A stretch of DNA of 64,000 nucleotides from Tetrahymena thermophila SB210. Its lineage: Eukaryota > Ciliophora > Oligohymenophorea > Hymenostomatida > Tetrahymenidae. The translations under genes and the position numbers were made by a program. Where the stretch lies: contig NW_002476544.1 of assembly GCF_000189635.1 (NCBI RefSeq), forward strand, positions 558,001-622,000, given 5' to 3'. A model generated the notes under the pieces. It saw only the letters and a program-made list of their open reading frames with translations. It was not told the origin of the DNA and searched no databases. Positions 1 to 13,041 of this stretch are shown here, piece after piece. The first letter of the stretch is position 1. Each line of letters starts with the position of its first letter.

Positions 1-482
1 CTTTATTACTGAAACGTTTCATCTTCCTCTAATTTTGAATTGGAATTGGAATTTATCTAACAAATTACACTCTTTCCATTAGTCACGTTTTACATATGCG
101 AATGATCTTAACTTTACTAATGTGTACTCTAGATCTTAGACTCTTCTTTATTTGATTTTGCAATAATATTTTAACTAGCTTAAATGTAACTATCTTTATC
201 ATTTATTGGGGTTAGCATTTACATATCTTAATTATTAGCGTCCTTATTTACTATGCTTTGGTTTGCTATATTAGATAAACATTAGCTTTCTACATCTAAT
301 ATTTTTTCACTATGCTAACGCAAATATAAATATCTAAAGCTTGAATCTTTTGGAGTTACATAAATGCTATCTTCATCTAACTAATTATTTGGTAGTTAGT
401 AGCTTGTGTTATTTAAAGTTATTTTCATCATTTATTAGCCATTACGAAGCGTTTAAGATTCTATTTCAAGTTATTCCTCCAT
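1..482 (-). CDS. 5' part of a minus-strand gene, probably an eighth channel paralog (runs off the window)
   Basis: An uninterrupted minus-strand frame runs from an ATG at 482 to the window edge, about 160 codons, with the ciliate code. It starts MEEQLEIESQ and is rich in Gln, Asn, Ser and Asp, like the N-termini of the seven channel genes next to it. It has the same strand and a similar distance to the next gene (1.2 kb). In those paralogs the first recognisable motif comes only after about 200 residues, so the diagnostic part would lie outside this window. That it codes is well supported by the open frame; that it is a channel is inference from position and composition. No domain is visible. 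Confidence 0.6.
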
Positions 483-1699
483 ATATATTGATTGCTATTA
501 ATTAAATTGAATATTAGTAAATTCCTTATTTAATTAATTTTTTAGTTTTTTTACTTCAAAATAAACCATAAAATTAATATAGCATTTTAAAATTTACTTA
601 TTTTTTGATAACAAATTTGTTCAAAACAAAATCTACTCACTCAATAATCATTGAATAGTTTTTCTTTACTAAATGTAAATTAATTAAAGTATTAAAGTAA
701 TTAAAACTGATAGCATTAACAGCATACTTACCTATTTAAATCTAAACTGATTAAATATGTTTAAAGATTTACCTGTTTTATATGTTAATGTGATAGAAAA
801 ATTTAAATGTATTCAAATTCAGTATATTATGTAAATTATTCAACTGATTTTTTAACTTTTATAAAGAAAGATATAGTATAATTAACTCTTTAAAAAACAT
901 ATTTTCTAATTAATTTATATAAAGCAGACAGATTAAAAATGTGAATTACTTACTTTACTTCTTAGCAATAAAATTATAGAAAGATATATATAAAACAAAT
1001 TTAAATAAAAATAAATTAATTTTTATTCTACTTCTTCTATATTTTCATTTAGTTTATTAATTGAAATTATATTAAAGGCTCTCTAACTCTTTTTTCTTAT
1101 CTTATTTAATAATTCAATAAATTTAAATTCCTTTTTTCAAAAAATTTAAATAAATTTTCATTAAGAATAGTAATAAAATTGCTGTTAATAATTAAAAAAT
1201 TTTCATTATTACTGAATAAAATTTTCAACATAACTTAAACCAGCAATAAACAAATTTCCAAAAATGAATAGTTTGATAATAACCAAAAAATTAGATTTTT
1301 TTTCAAATAAAATGAAATTTCACGAGAATTCAAATTATTTAAAAGAAATTCCAAGCAAGTATCTCATTTTATCAAAATATTAATTAAAAAACCAGAAATA
1401 TTTAATTTATTAAATCAACTGATAGTAAGTTTTAACTTTTTTATGAATAATACTTTATTCTAATTTACATGACTTTAAAAAATGATTTTTTGAATGAAAT
1501 TCGTTTCGAATAAATTCAAGATTTATTTACATACCATAAGTTTTTAAATATTATCCATATATTTTCAAAAAGCATGGAATATTAAAGTTATGTTAAAAAT
1601 TTAAGCTAAAATAACTCATGGCGTAATTTACTTTAATCTTGTTGAAGTTCTATGGTAAGCAATTTTAGATTAGTATTTAAAATAAAACAAACAGATATT
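483..1699. other. intergenic, AT-rich, between partial gene and channel 1
   Basis: This is very AT-rich sequence with frequent stops in every frame of the ciliate code. It should hold the promoter of the partial gene (high end on the minus strand is upstream) and the 3' region of channel 1. I see no gene, RNA or clear repeat in it. Confidence 0.6.
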
Positions 1700-4600
1700 T
1701 CATTTTTTTGGAAACAGTTTTTATTTTTGATTTGAATTGAATTAAATATTTGGAACTATAGTGGTCTTTTTAAGTTTTGTCTTCCTTTTTTGAGATTATT
1801 GAGTTTTAGGATTTTACCTTTATTTTTTCAATTACCAAAATCTAAATGAAGCTAAAACAGGTTTGAGATTATTGTTTTAGTAATAATGAGTGTAATTTTT
1901 AAAAATATCAATATTTAATTCATTATCTGGTACTTCTATATAGTCACTAATTAAATTTTTTTACTATTATAACAGATATTGTTTTCTAACAACTAGTAAA
2001 TCCAATTCTTAAAGGTTAACTTAACATCTAATTTTAAATTCCGTTAGTTGCTACTACTCTTCGTTACTATTTTAGCCAGTGTTATCTCCATTATCTTGAA
2101 AATTACTATTGACATTCAATTGGTTTAATTTTATAGCTGTAGATTTGGTATTATTTTAATTATTTATTGATTAATTGTATTGGTTTGTTTGCTTTTTATC
2201 AAGCTTCTTATCTAGTTAAGAAATGTAACTTTAAAAAGATTAAGGCTTTTGATGTTGGCTTTATTGTGCTGACTTAATTGCATCATACACTTATTTTAGG
2301 AAATGTTTACTTTTATCCTTTGTATCTTATTCAGATATTATACTTACAGCTTTTTAGAATGGTGATAAAGTATCATGAGTTTTATCTATTGAATTTTAAG
2401 GAGTAATCCTATCTTTGATCTGCTAAAATTATATTCTACTTTTCACATTTTAGCTTAGCTCTTCATAAACTTGCTTACTCCTCTATTATCTTTTTTCAAA
2501 TGTTTACTTTAGAAGAATCAATTCCTTTTCTTATTCTTTAAATATATTTCCATTATTATTTTAGGATGATATTTATTTGAAAATATTATTTTATATGCTA
2601 ACAGTGTTCTTGTCAATTAATTCATCTTCTTTTTTGAATACACTTTGTTCACTATTTTAATTCTTTTCATCAATAAAAATAGAATCTCTGCTTTTAATTT
2701 ATTCTACACTTTTTAAGAATTTAGAATTTGTATTGTATGATTAATTTGTTATTTAAATATCCTTTTGGAAAGAAGTAGGTTAAAGTGATTAATTTTGGAT
2801 TAAAATGATCTAATTTTGAGATAGAGAAACATTTTCTTCGTTATATTCTTATTTTAAAAAGTCTTCTTGATTAAAATTAAGATGGCTTTTAAATTTTAAA
2901 GTTATCCCTTTTTAATATTCTTTTATGGGTGATTCTAATGCTATATTGCAATCAGAAGTTTGTTAACTATTAAAAAAACTTTTCTTATTTGAATTTTAAT
3001 TTGATGAACAGGTATTTTTTTGTTGAGAAGATTTTGTTTCTTTTAAAGGGTCTAAATCAATTTAATTTATGATGTTGCTATTAACTATGTTTGACATTTA
3101 ATTTTAATCTGTATCTGTATCTGACTCAGACTCTTCTGTTATTTATTATTCTGAATTAGAATTTTTAAAAGCTGAAAATGCATCATATATAAAAGATTCA
3201 TCATTAACAGCAATAGCATCCATAGCTTATTCTTAGCAATTATTCAAATTCTTAAAAGTATTATTTTTCTTTTCTTTTCTTCTTAAATAGTTCTAATTTC
3301 TATGGTTAATTTATTTATCAGGTTTGTACTTTGCAGATAGAGTAATATAAGGACATTTACTTAAATAGTGATGATTTTATCCACAAGATAAACATTTTAG
3401 TCTAATATTTTAAGTTTTGCAGTCAAATATAGATTTGTCTTTAAAATAACTAAATTTCTCCTAAAAGTATAAAATAAATTTCATTTTAAAGATTTACTTA
3501 ATAATTAATTTACATAATCTAAAGGAAATTCTTTTAAAATGGATTAAAAGTGATTCCTATCTATATACGATATGACTGAGTAGCTTAACGATTTTACCGT
3601 ATAAGGACTAGATTCTTATAACAAAAAACCTTCATAACCGAAACAATCTTTCTTCTTTTTAAATGTGCAAAAGATATAAAGAATATTTTTTATTAGATAA
3701 TATCATATTTATTTACCTTTAATTTAAATGAATCATTTGAGTAGTGTCTTTAGCTATCTTTGCATCTTAATATTGTCTAATATTCTAAATCTCCCTGATT
3801 TATATAATAAAAACACTGATCATTATCTTACTAGTTAATGACTATTTCATCAGGTGAGCATTGTTTTTGTTTAATTGATAAAATCAGCTTTTTTTAAAAT
3901 TCGTGAGATAAATTTTTGAATATTTATATCTAACAAATATCTTTGTTCATTTCCAACAAAACTTCTTCCTATAAATGAATAGGTAATTAATGAAGAATGT
4001 CATATGAATTCTTTAACTATTTATTGTTCTAAAAGTGGCTATATTCAAAAAATTTCCTTACTTTTTATTGTAAATTCATTGATAATCCACTAGCTTTCAT
4101 TTAATAATTTATGCCTAACATTTCTTGATTTATTTTTTCTTTCTTGCGAGACTCTGAAGAGACTATTTCGCTTATTTGTGAAAAAGAATAAGCAGTTATA
4201 TTTGTGGCAATCAAAGCAACTATCATAATAAAGATTCTTTCACCTAAACAAAATAAGTTAGTTAGTTAGTTAGTTATTAAATATTTTAAGATTTTTATTT
4301 ATTTTATTAATACAGATAAATTTAAGGAATTTAAAAATATTTTTAGACTTTTTTACAGTTATTTGTTGGATAAACATCGCCATAGCCAGTAGTTGTAATT
4401 GTTATTATCATATAATATAATGAGAATATATATTGTTATGATATAGACATATCTTATAAACTATTTTTAGTGATCCAGTTTATTTAGTTTTATGCTTCAC
4501 CTTTACCAATCGATAAGTATATGCAGCAACTGATATGAGCAAGCATTAATACATACAGTTCTAGTCTTAGGAGCTTTATCCAATTTTTAAAAGAACTATT

Positions 4601-6167
4601 TAATTGAAGTTTGATTTCAAACTCTTAAAACTTTGATGGGATGCTTAGGTATTTAATAAAGACAGTATAATCTAAGTAGCAGATAATTTAATTATCAAAA
4701 CAGTCATATCTAGAAATTCGATACATTATAAATATAGATAGGTCTTTCCTTATTATATTCAAAATAATAATATTACCAAATCACAATTCAATTATTATTC
4801 ATAAATTAATTACATCATATTCCAAAAGTTCTATTCAAATATAATTTTTCTGTCTCTTATAATAATCCCATTCTAATACATCTCCTAATATTTTATGATT
4901 AATTAATTGATTTCCTTAATTGGTCCTTAATTTAAAATGCTTGAAGAAATTTAATTTACAGAATTCAAGTTTAGGAAAACCTCTAATCCTAAAAGCCATA
5001 CGATAATTCTATCATGAAAAATTTAAAATAAACTTCCTTGCTTAAAAGTATAAATGTGAGTAAGTGGTATCACAAAAATTAAATAAATTGTAATGAACAT
5101 CATAAAAGCATCCCATATAAGCCGAGGTATAGTATCCTGTTTAAAAGATTAAATAAATTATAAAATTTAATCATTTATTCAAATCAAATCATTACTAAAG
5201 AAAATAAATATTTTCCACTTATAAATTCTTAAAGTAAGTTCATGTTCAGTGGATCTTTTAAATAATAAAAAACATTTAAATATTAAACATATTTTAATAT
5301 ATATAAATTACTTATGAAAGAGAGAAGTTTTACTTTGTAACCTAACTAATCCTAGTTTTTAATTAAATAAATATTTACTTTATTATGCAAAATAACCACT
5401 TATGAATGGAGAATAAAACAAAGCTAACTTACCTTTTTCCTTTGAATGTAATTTTTTACAATATAATACTTATAAAAAGCTGAAACATCACCAATCATGT
5501 TAAATTATGTTTCTTCCAAATTCTTAAAAGTTAAAATTTTAGATAACTTTTTCATGTTTAGTACAAATTTGCGAATATATTTTAGTTTGTGTGTTAGAAA
5601 TCCATTTTTTTATTACACTTAATAACTCTACTTTTAGATAGAGTTTTATAAACTTTTCGTCCTTTATCTTTCCCTTTTTTATTCATTAAGTTAATTAAAC
5701 TTATGCTAATATGTGCCCTGCTTTATTCTTTATTATTCTTCCTAATTTAAAACGTTTAACTATATTTACTAACTATTTTCATAAAGTTAAGAATTATCCA
5801 TTTCATTTTTACGATATGTGTTTTCTTTTTGTAAAATTTAATTTTTAGATGAATCAAGAATGTACTAATCCTATACCTGAGCCAATTTAATATTCTAAAT
5901 TTGTACATTAGATATATATAATTATGATTTGTTCGAAATATCGCAACTAATGTCATTCACATTCTATTCTATGTATTAAGATTATTATCTATTAGTCAAA
6001 TCACTTTTAATATTTAAATGTGATTTATTCTATCCCAAAATGTCTCCAATCGTAATAAATCTAGCTTCATTTTCAGCACGATTTTATAATTTTTAATTAC
6101 TATCATCAATCTCGTTTATATTTGGAGATTGATTTTCTAAAATATTTGTCATATCAATCTAATCCAT
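1700..6167 (-). CDS. channel 1: CNG/EAG-type K+ channel with zinc-knuckle tail
   Basis: Plasma-membrane-type potassium channel of the 6TM plus cyclic-nucleotide-binding-domain superfamily, about 1,300 residues. Exon 1 (5433-6167, 245 codons, MDQIDMTNIL...) is Gln/Asn-rich and ends with the family motif ETQFNMIGDVSAFYKYY. The S1-S2 exon (near 4970-5135) encodes hydrophobic segments and WLLGLEVFLN. The pore exon carries S5 and the filter TTTGYGD (GYGD at 4376-4387). The exon near 3735-4240 has S6 with AYSFSQISEIVK-like sequence and the C-linker. The next exon has FGYEGFLL of the nucleotide-binding fold, then PYTV where the family usually has PRTA. The last exon (1700-3460, 587 codons) holds the CX2CX4HX4C knuckle (3353-3394), an acidic tail and the terminal VPDNELNID module. 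The stop is TGA at 1700. Ion selectivity is firm; the ligand and gating are unknown. Confidence 0.88.
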
Positions 6168-7059
6168 TTGTTTATTTATGTATTTATTAAAATTGAATTT
6201 TAACTTCTACTTTAATGTGACACTTATTAATTAAAAAAAAATTATATTTCAAATATTTTTTCTTGTTATAAAGCATCTGAATTGAATTTTCACCAATTCT
6301 ATTTATGATTTACTTTTCAATAAACTTTAATTTTTTAACTCTTATTTAATAAAAATTATTTTACAAATCACAAAAAAGTTTAATTTCATAAATAAAACTT
6401 TTTAATTTAAATTTTTTAATCTATTAATTTTTATAATTTTAAAAAACAGATTATTTTAATTTTTATTACTTAAAAAATATTTATAGTCACTAAGATTATT
6501 TATCAATAAAATAAAATAATTTTTTAAACAGAAAATTGCAAGTAGAATGGCTTGAGAAGTAAACACTATTCTATTATTTGAATATGAGGGAGAGATAAGG
6601 GAACTCAATTTAATAGAGAATGAAGTTATTTATTAGTGATAGATAAATAAGATATAAATAAACCTAAATTAAGTAGAAAATAAATAAATAAATAAATAAA
6701 TAAATAGATTTCTTTTTTAAAAATCCAAAAATTAATTTTAATTGATAAAAAAATTAATAATATTAACTCTAATTTATCTTTATTATAAATAATTAATGAA
6801 TAATTTTAAAATTCAATACCCTATAAAAATCAAAAAATCGATTTTCAAAATATGAAATCTACTATTTTTTAAATATCTCAAAAAGTAAATTTGATAAAAT
6901 AGTAAATGACAATGATATTAATAAATTTCTCTTCACTCTATCAATTCATATATAATTTATATTTACATATTATTTACCCTTCGTTTTATTTACTAATAAC
7001 ACATACTTAATATGTACCAATGTTTTTAATAAAAAAAAATGTTTTTAATGCTTTTAATA
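6168..7059. other. intergenic between channels 1 and 2
   Basis: AT-rich spacer upstream of channel 1 and downstream of channel 2. It contains a simple AAAT run at about 6682-6706. I see no gene in it. Confidence 0.6.
6682..6706. repeat. simple (AAAT)n tract
   Basis: About six perfect AAAT units in the spacer upstream of channel 1. Such tracts are common in ciliate spacers and no function is implied. Confidence 0.8.
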
Positions 7060-10000
7060 TCAATTTTGCTGAATATTTTATATTAAAAGTAATCTCAACC
7101 TATTTGAAACTTATTTACTGTTTAAGTTAACTGATGAATTACTTACTTTGTCAAATTTTTTTTTAGTTTAAGCACTTTTTTTAGAAATAGAAGCTCTGTC
7201 TTTTAACTTTGCAATTTTAATTTATTTATCTTACATTTTCTTTACTCTATTTAAAACCATTCTACAATTATATTTAGGGTAGTAAAAGCAATATTCTTTT
7301 AATTAATCTATGTCAATTTCGTTATCGGGTAGCTCAATATAGTTTTCTATATTGTTTTTATTTTGCTATTAAAGTAATTGATACTATTTCCTCACTATAA
7401 GCAAATCCAAATCTTAAACATTTTCTTGGCAACGAATCATAGCTTCATGAGGAGCAAAACTTTTTAGCATTTCCTACTCTATCAGAGGACTTTTTAAGCT
7501 TTGTGCTAGCAAAGGACTTCCGTAATGAGTTTTTTATTTAACTAGATCACTTTAGTTTAGAAGCTATTCTAACTGCTCAAAAGACTTAATTAGGGGGCTT
7601 TGTGATTTTTCACTTTACTGGTTTTAAAACTTTTGGCAATTTTGATTAATGAGTTAGTTAATCAATTGCTTTTATTTGCAAATGTTAAAAATTTAATCAG
7701 ATTCCTTACTTTAGATAATCTCATCTTATAATTTTTGGTTATTTTCTTTTTATTTTGCTTGAGCTAATCTATTCAATTTTAACTAATTTTATAACTCAAC
7801 GAACTTAGTAAATTTTCTTCTTCTTCTAGCATATATATTTTCCAAGAAACTATCTTTATTTTACTTATTTTAATTTTTATTTTACTTAGAATTATCTTTG
7901 TTACTAGAATTTTAATTATTCTTAGTGCTTTCTTACTGAGTTTTTTATTCTTCTCTATTCTAACTATTAGATTATTCCATTTCCTTATTCTAAAATTCAG
8001 CTGTTTTAGAGTATCTCTTATCTAAATTGGAACTACTTTAGTTTGTTTGCTTCTAATTTAATGTTTAATTTTAGTTGGTTTATTTTATTTTCTAATGATT
8101 ATAAGTTTTAGATTTTTTTTTTCTTTACGCACTGTTTTCATTGTTGTTATTTTATGCTAAATCAAATTAAATATCTTGAGACAGACTTTGTTTTATATTC
8201 TAAAAGCCAAAATGCCTTATAGATGCACTCATATTTTTTTGATTGGTTGTATTTTCTTATTATTCATGTTTTGCTTTAGAGTCTGATTTATTTTTTTCAG
8301 ACTCTTAACTTTAAAACTAATTAAAGCTTTAAGTGAAACCTTCTTAGAGCTATTTAGATATGGTTTTTGACATTAATTCTAGCTAAGTGGTATCTTTATC
8401 CTCAGAATTTTCTGATTCTTCTGTTTATGAGGAGTTAACAGAATTAGAGTCAACATTTTCTTTGCCATCAAAGCTTTGCATATGTTAAAAAGAAACTGCA
8501 TCATATATCAATGACTCATCATTTAACTATGCATAAGCACTCATAGCTTTTTCTTATATAAGAGTTAATGTTTTTAAGACTTATATTTTGTCCTATTTTT
8601 TTCTTTTCACATATTATCTTTGCATAGCTACTGAATATTATTTATATTTTGTAGTGTAAATTACAAAGGGACATTAAAGGTATTAATGTTCATTAGAAGA
8701 ACAAGAGACACATTTTAATTTAACTTTTGAATTGATTCCTGTATCAAATATCGCTTAATCTCTTATATATAAAACTTTTTCCTAAAAAATTTAATAATAA
8801 ATATTTATTTTCACTTTTTATTAAATTTTAAAATAAAATATATAAAAAAAATCTAAAACAAAATTATTAAAGTAATTTTAAAAGATTTACTTAATCCTCT
8901 GGGAATTATTTTAGTATTTACATAAAAGAAGTTTTGTCTATATAAGAGACAATAGTTTTACCATAAGATTTCAAACCAAATTAATTGTATTCTCCTAATA
9001 AGAAACTTTCATATCCAAAAACTTCCTAATTCTATTAAAAATTTAAAAACTTGTTATTAATTAATTCTTAATAAAATTTACTTTTAGTCTATGCAATATT
9101 TTTAAATTGGCTTTTGAGCTATCTTCTTTTATGTAATTTTGTATAAATTAACCAGTAATATTTTCTTTTAAAAATACTTTTTCTGATTTACTGTCGACTT
9201 AAAAATTTGTATAAATATCTAAAAAGCCTTTATTGATAAAATAAAGGCAATCATTATTAGAATTACTTTCAAGCAACACTTCATCAGGCATAAGATATTT
9301 TTATTTAATAGATGAAGATATTTATTGAATACATTAAGGTGATAATATTTTAAAGATATATACTGAATCTATTAGCTTTTAATTTGTTTCTAAGCAAAAC
9401 TGCTATCTCAACTTCAAAGGTAACTATTCTACAAACTAATCTGTCTCATTTTTTTTCTCAACTAAAGAAAAGTAGTGGTATTCAAAAAATTTTCTTATTT
9501 TCTGTTGTAAAGTCATACTTATCCCATTTAACTTCATTTTTTAATTCAAGTTAATCATGCCTTAGTTAAAGTTTTCTTTTTTAGCTTGCTCAAACTTAAC
9601 TATTTCGCTTATTTACGAAAACGAATATGCACAAACATTAGTAGCTAGCAATGCAACTATAATAATATATCCTCTTTCATCTTTTATTTTTTAATTAAAA
9701 AAATACATGTTTAAAAAGACATTAAATATACTGTAATCTCACTCCTTTAGGATCCCCATCTAGTACGCTAAATTTTAAAATAGGAGTTTTTAATGAATAA
9801 AGGGTTCATAAACAAGAAGGGGATAAAAAGGGTCTTAGATGAAAGAGCTTACAGTATAATGTTTGAAATTATGACAGCTATGATTAAATCTTTTTTTGAT
9901 AAATTAAATGTTTATTTTAATTAAACTTTAAAAATTAAAATGAACTTTTTTTATAAATAATTAAGCAGTTCATTAGGATTAATTAATTGATGATTAGCTT

Positions 10001-12178
10001 GTTTTTTATGATGGATAATAAATAAATGTGATAATTTGTTAATTTATCAAATATTTTTACACAAAGTTGTAGGATAGAAATCTCCATAACCTATTGTGAC
10101 CATAGATATAATCATGTAATAAAAGGAAACTAAGTATTATTCCCAAATAGTGTTATCATCAACTTTAAATTATACAATCCAACAATTCAAACCATCATTA
10201 GCTTCAGATATTCCAATTCTTAAAAAAATACAAGCGGCTACATGGGCAAGGATAAGAACCACAATTTCTAGCTTTAATAATTTAAGCCAGTTTTAGGTAG
10301 ATTCACTAAAATGTAATTTAGTCTCTAACTCGCTCAATTTTTTTGGGATATCAAGATATTTAATAAAAGCTATATAGTTAATATATTTCAAATCTGATTA
10401 AGTGTCTTTATAGTCTCTGGAAATTTTATAGAGCAAGACAACTATTAAATCTCTTCTGATTTATTTCAAATAAAAAAAGAAGTTAATGATTAATTAATTA
10501 ATTAATAAGTAAACTATTATTATACAAGTTTTTTGAAAGTGTCTTCAAAAAAATAATCTTTCGATCTCTTATCGCCAATCCATTAGAATAAATTTCCTTA
10601 ATAATTCAAAAATAAATATATGAAAATGAATAAAATGTCATAGTAAAGTAAATAAAAATAAATAGCTTACTGAGTTAAGATTAACTAATATTTCTAAAAT
10701 CATGATTATAAAAACCACCTAGTCGTGAAATATACTTGCGAAAGAATTATCTTCCCTTTGATAAACGTGATCAAAAGGTATAAAAACAATTAAATATAAA
10801 GTCAACAGAGCCAGAAATGTGTCCCTTTTTTTATTTAAATTCGATTATAAAAAATATTTTCTCTCTTTATTAACATCATACCATAATAGTCTCATCATTG
10901 AATCCTATATTAAATTAAAATAATAAAATGAATCCCTTAAGTTATAAAAATGAATGTATGTGGTATTTACCTAAGAGAATAAGTATTTTCCTTTTTGGAT
11001 CTGTAAGCATGACCCACTTGAGAAAATGCCTTATATAATTGAAAATTTAATTAGTTTCAAGAAAATGCTAACTAGCAAACTAAAGCTGTAAATAAATTGT
11101 ATATCAAAGAAAAAGAAGAATGAAAATCAAAATTATAAATTAATTAATTAGCAAATTTAAGAGATAATTTTAAATGAATTTGACATTTAAAAATATTAAT
11201 TTGATTTTTTTAAAAATTATCAATTTACCCTGAATGCTCAAATATATCTTTTGAATGAAAAAAGCAATTATTTAATTATGTTACTTTTTTTGGATAAAAA
11301 AAAGAGTTAATTAATTGAAGACTTAATTAAAATAGTTCAATATTTATTTAGTAATTGATAACTTAATTAAATATTACATTAATACTTGCTATTTTTTATT
11401 GCTTAATGTAAACTTCATAGTTTGAAGATCTATCATCTATAATTTTAAATGCTTGCAGTGACAGATTTCTAGAGAGGAAGCTTCTAACTAGCATTTTCAT
11501 TTTATGGACAAATATTTTAGAGATTTTTAAAGTTTTAATAAAGTTAGCTTTAGGTATATTTACTTTTAATATGTTTTGTTGGTACTACTTTAATTATTCA
11601 AAATTCTGATCAACACTTTTATGGCTTTTATGGGGATTATCTTATTATATTTTCAATACATTCTTCTCTTAAGTATCTTCACTCTGTTTTATTGATTGCT
11701 TAGAGTTTTAATGCCCATATTTTGAGTCATAGCTAATAGATTAGATGCTTATTTCCTTTTGAGTGCAAACAAGCTGATTTTTCTCTGATACAGCTTGTTA
11801 AGTTGTTCTTCTTCTAAGTAAGGTATTTTATTTCTGGACCATTTGTTGTTATTTCAAAGCATTCAACTTTATTTCACTTTCAAAAAGAGAGGATCTATTT
11901 TAAGGACTCAATAAATCAATAAATCTTTATTCAAAATCGTTTCCATCATCTTGTTTTTATATGTTGATTTAAAGATTTTCAATTTAAAGATCATTATCCC
12001 TTTAGTAATGTGATTATGGACTATTAACATTTAAGCTATCTGCGAAGCTCATTAAAATCCTCTCGTCATCAGAATTAATACCATTAAATTGCTATATTTC
12101 ATTTATAATACCATCTTATTTGATGGCCTTCCTCATTGTCTCCTAGCGCTACCTTAGATTAGAGCTATCTTCATTCAT
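7060..12178 (-). CDS. channel 2: CNG/EAG-type K+ channel with zinc-knuckle tail
   Basis: Full-length paralog of channel 1, roughly 1,330 residues. The start is the ATG at 12178 (MNEDSSNL...); a second nearby ATG is out of frame. Exon 1 (11378-12178, 267 codons) ends with LSLQAFKIIDDRSSNYEVYI and a GTAATA donor in phase 0. The pore exon encodes RRDLIVVLLYKI, an S4 with almost no basic residues, S5 and TIGYGDFYPTT (GYGD at 10080-10091). A 380-nt intron (9681-10060) follows, then S6 with VALLATNVCAYSFSQ and the C-linker. The nucleotide pocket reads FGYESFLLG with no PRTA arginine. The last exon (7060-8781, 574 codons) has the knuckle at 8671-8712, the NDESLIYDAVS motif and the terminal ELPDNEIDID module. 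It is closest to channel 3 in its N-terminus and knuckle (CVSCSS in both). Confidence 0.88.
9681..10060 (-). other. intron of channel 2 between filter and S6 exons
   Basis: The donor GTAAAA follows the PTT codons after the filter, and the acceptor TAAAAG precedes the S6 exon. Phase 1 joining restores the frame. At 380 nt it is longer than the same intron in most paralogs (about 65-290 nt), and the excess is explained by the inserted element at 9727-9858. Confidence 0.7.
9727..9858. mobile_element. putative MITE with terminal inverted repeats, Tc1/mariner-like ends
   Basis: A 132-bp segment is bounded by TATACTGTAATCTC and its near-perfect inverse GAGCTTACAGTATA (13 of 14 match). Weaker inverted similarity continues inward for about 40 bp, including TTAGGATCCC against CTAAGACCC. 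It is clearly more GC-rich than its surroundings. Ends of the form TA-C.GTA with a TA flank resemble Tc1/mariner-type non-autonomous elements. It encodes nothing and sits inside the longer intron of channel 2. Family assignment is inference from the ends only. Confidence 0.5.
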
Positions 12179-13041
12179 AATTATTAATCAAATCTTATAT
12201 GTATGAATTAGTATTCTTTTTGACTTAATTTACTTTTCTTTATTTTTTAATATTTGATCTAACAATTATGAATAAATTAATTATGTGATTCATTGATATG
12301 TTAAAAGATAGTTAAATTTTTAATGTAAATTGCTGCTTTAAAATTTTTTTTCAATGAAATTTAGATGAAGTATGTTTTTTTATGGTTAGTAAATAAGCAT
12401 ATGTAAATCAATTAAATATCCATTAAAACTATATGTATTTAATTTAGTAGTCTTTCTTTCTTTGAAATTAATTAAACAATAGTGAGTTTATAAAGCAGAG
12501 TAATCATTTAGTTACCTTTCATTTATAAAAAATATTTTAAATTTCCTTTAAAAAACTGGACCTATTTTATTCATTTCTAATAATTATTTGATTCTCAAAA
12601 TTTATAAATATAAATTGCGCAGCCAATTTATAGTATTGATTGATATAAATTTCGCAAATAGTTTTTAAAATTTTAGATTACAATTTAATGTAGATTTCTA
12701 TAGAATTATCTTTCTTTTTTTTGTTTTTAAGAATAATTTTTTGATTTTAAAAATTTTAAAAAAATTTATCTAATTTCTAAGCGATTAATGCTGTATCCCA
12801 ATTTTGATAAACCTATGATTTAGAATTCTAATTATCATTTTAAATTTAGTTTTACAAGAAATTAAAAAAAAACTTATTTGAATAATTAAAAAATTGATAA
12901 TTGTAAGATTACATTTTTAAGAATTTATTTATTTTTTAACAGATTTTTGATTAATTAATATCTAAAGTAAAATCAATAAATAAATAAATATATTATAAAT
13001 TGAAACAACTATTAATTTGATTTTATTAACACTTTAATTAT
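12179..13041. other. intergenic between channels 2 and 3
   Basis: AT-rich spacer with many TGA codons on both strands. It should hold the promoter of channel 2. No gene or repeat is recognised. Confidence 0.6.

Noticed and set aside
5756-5956. Minus-strand frame beginning MTLVAIF
   Set aside because: Out-of-frame shadow within exon 1 of channel 1; the correct frame runs unbroken from 6167 to 5433.
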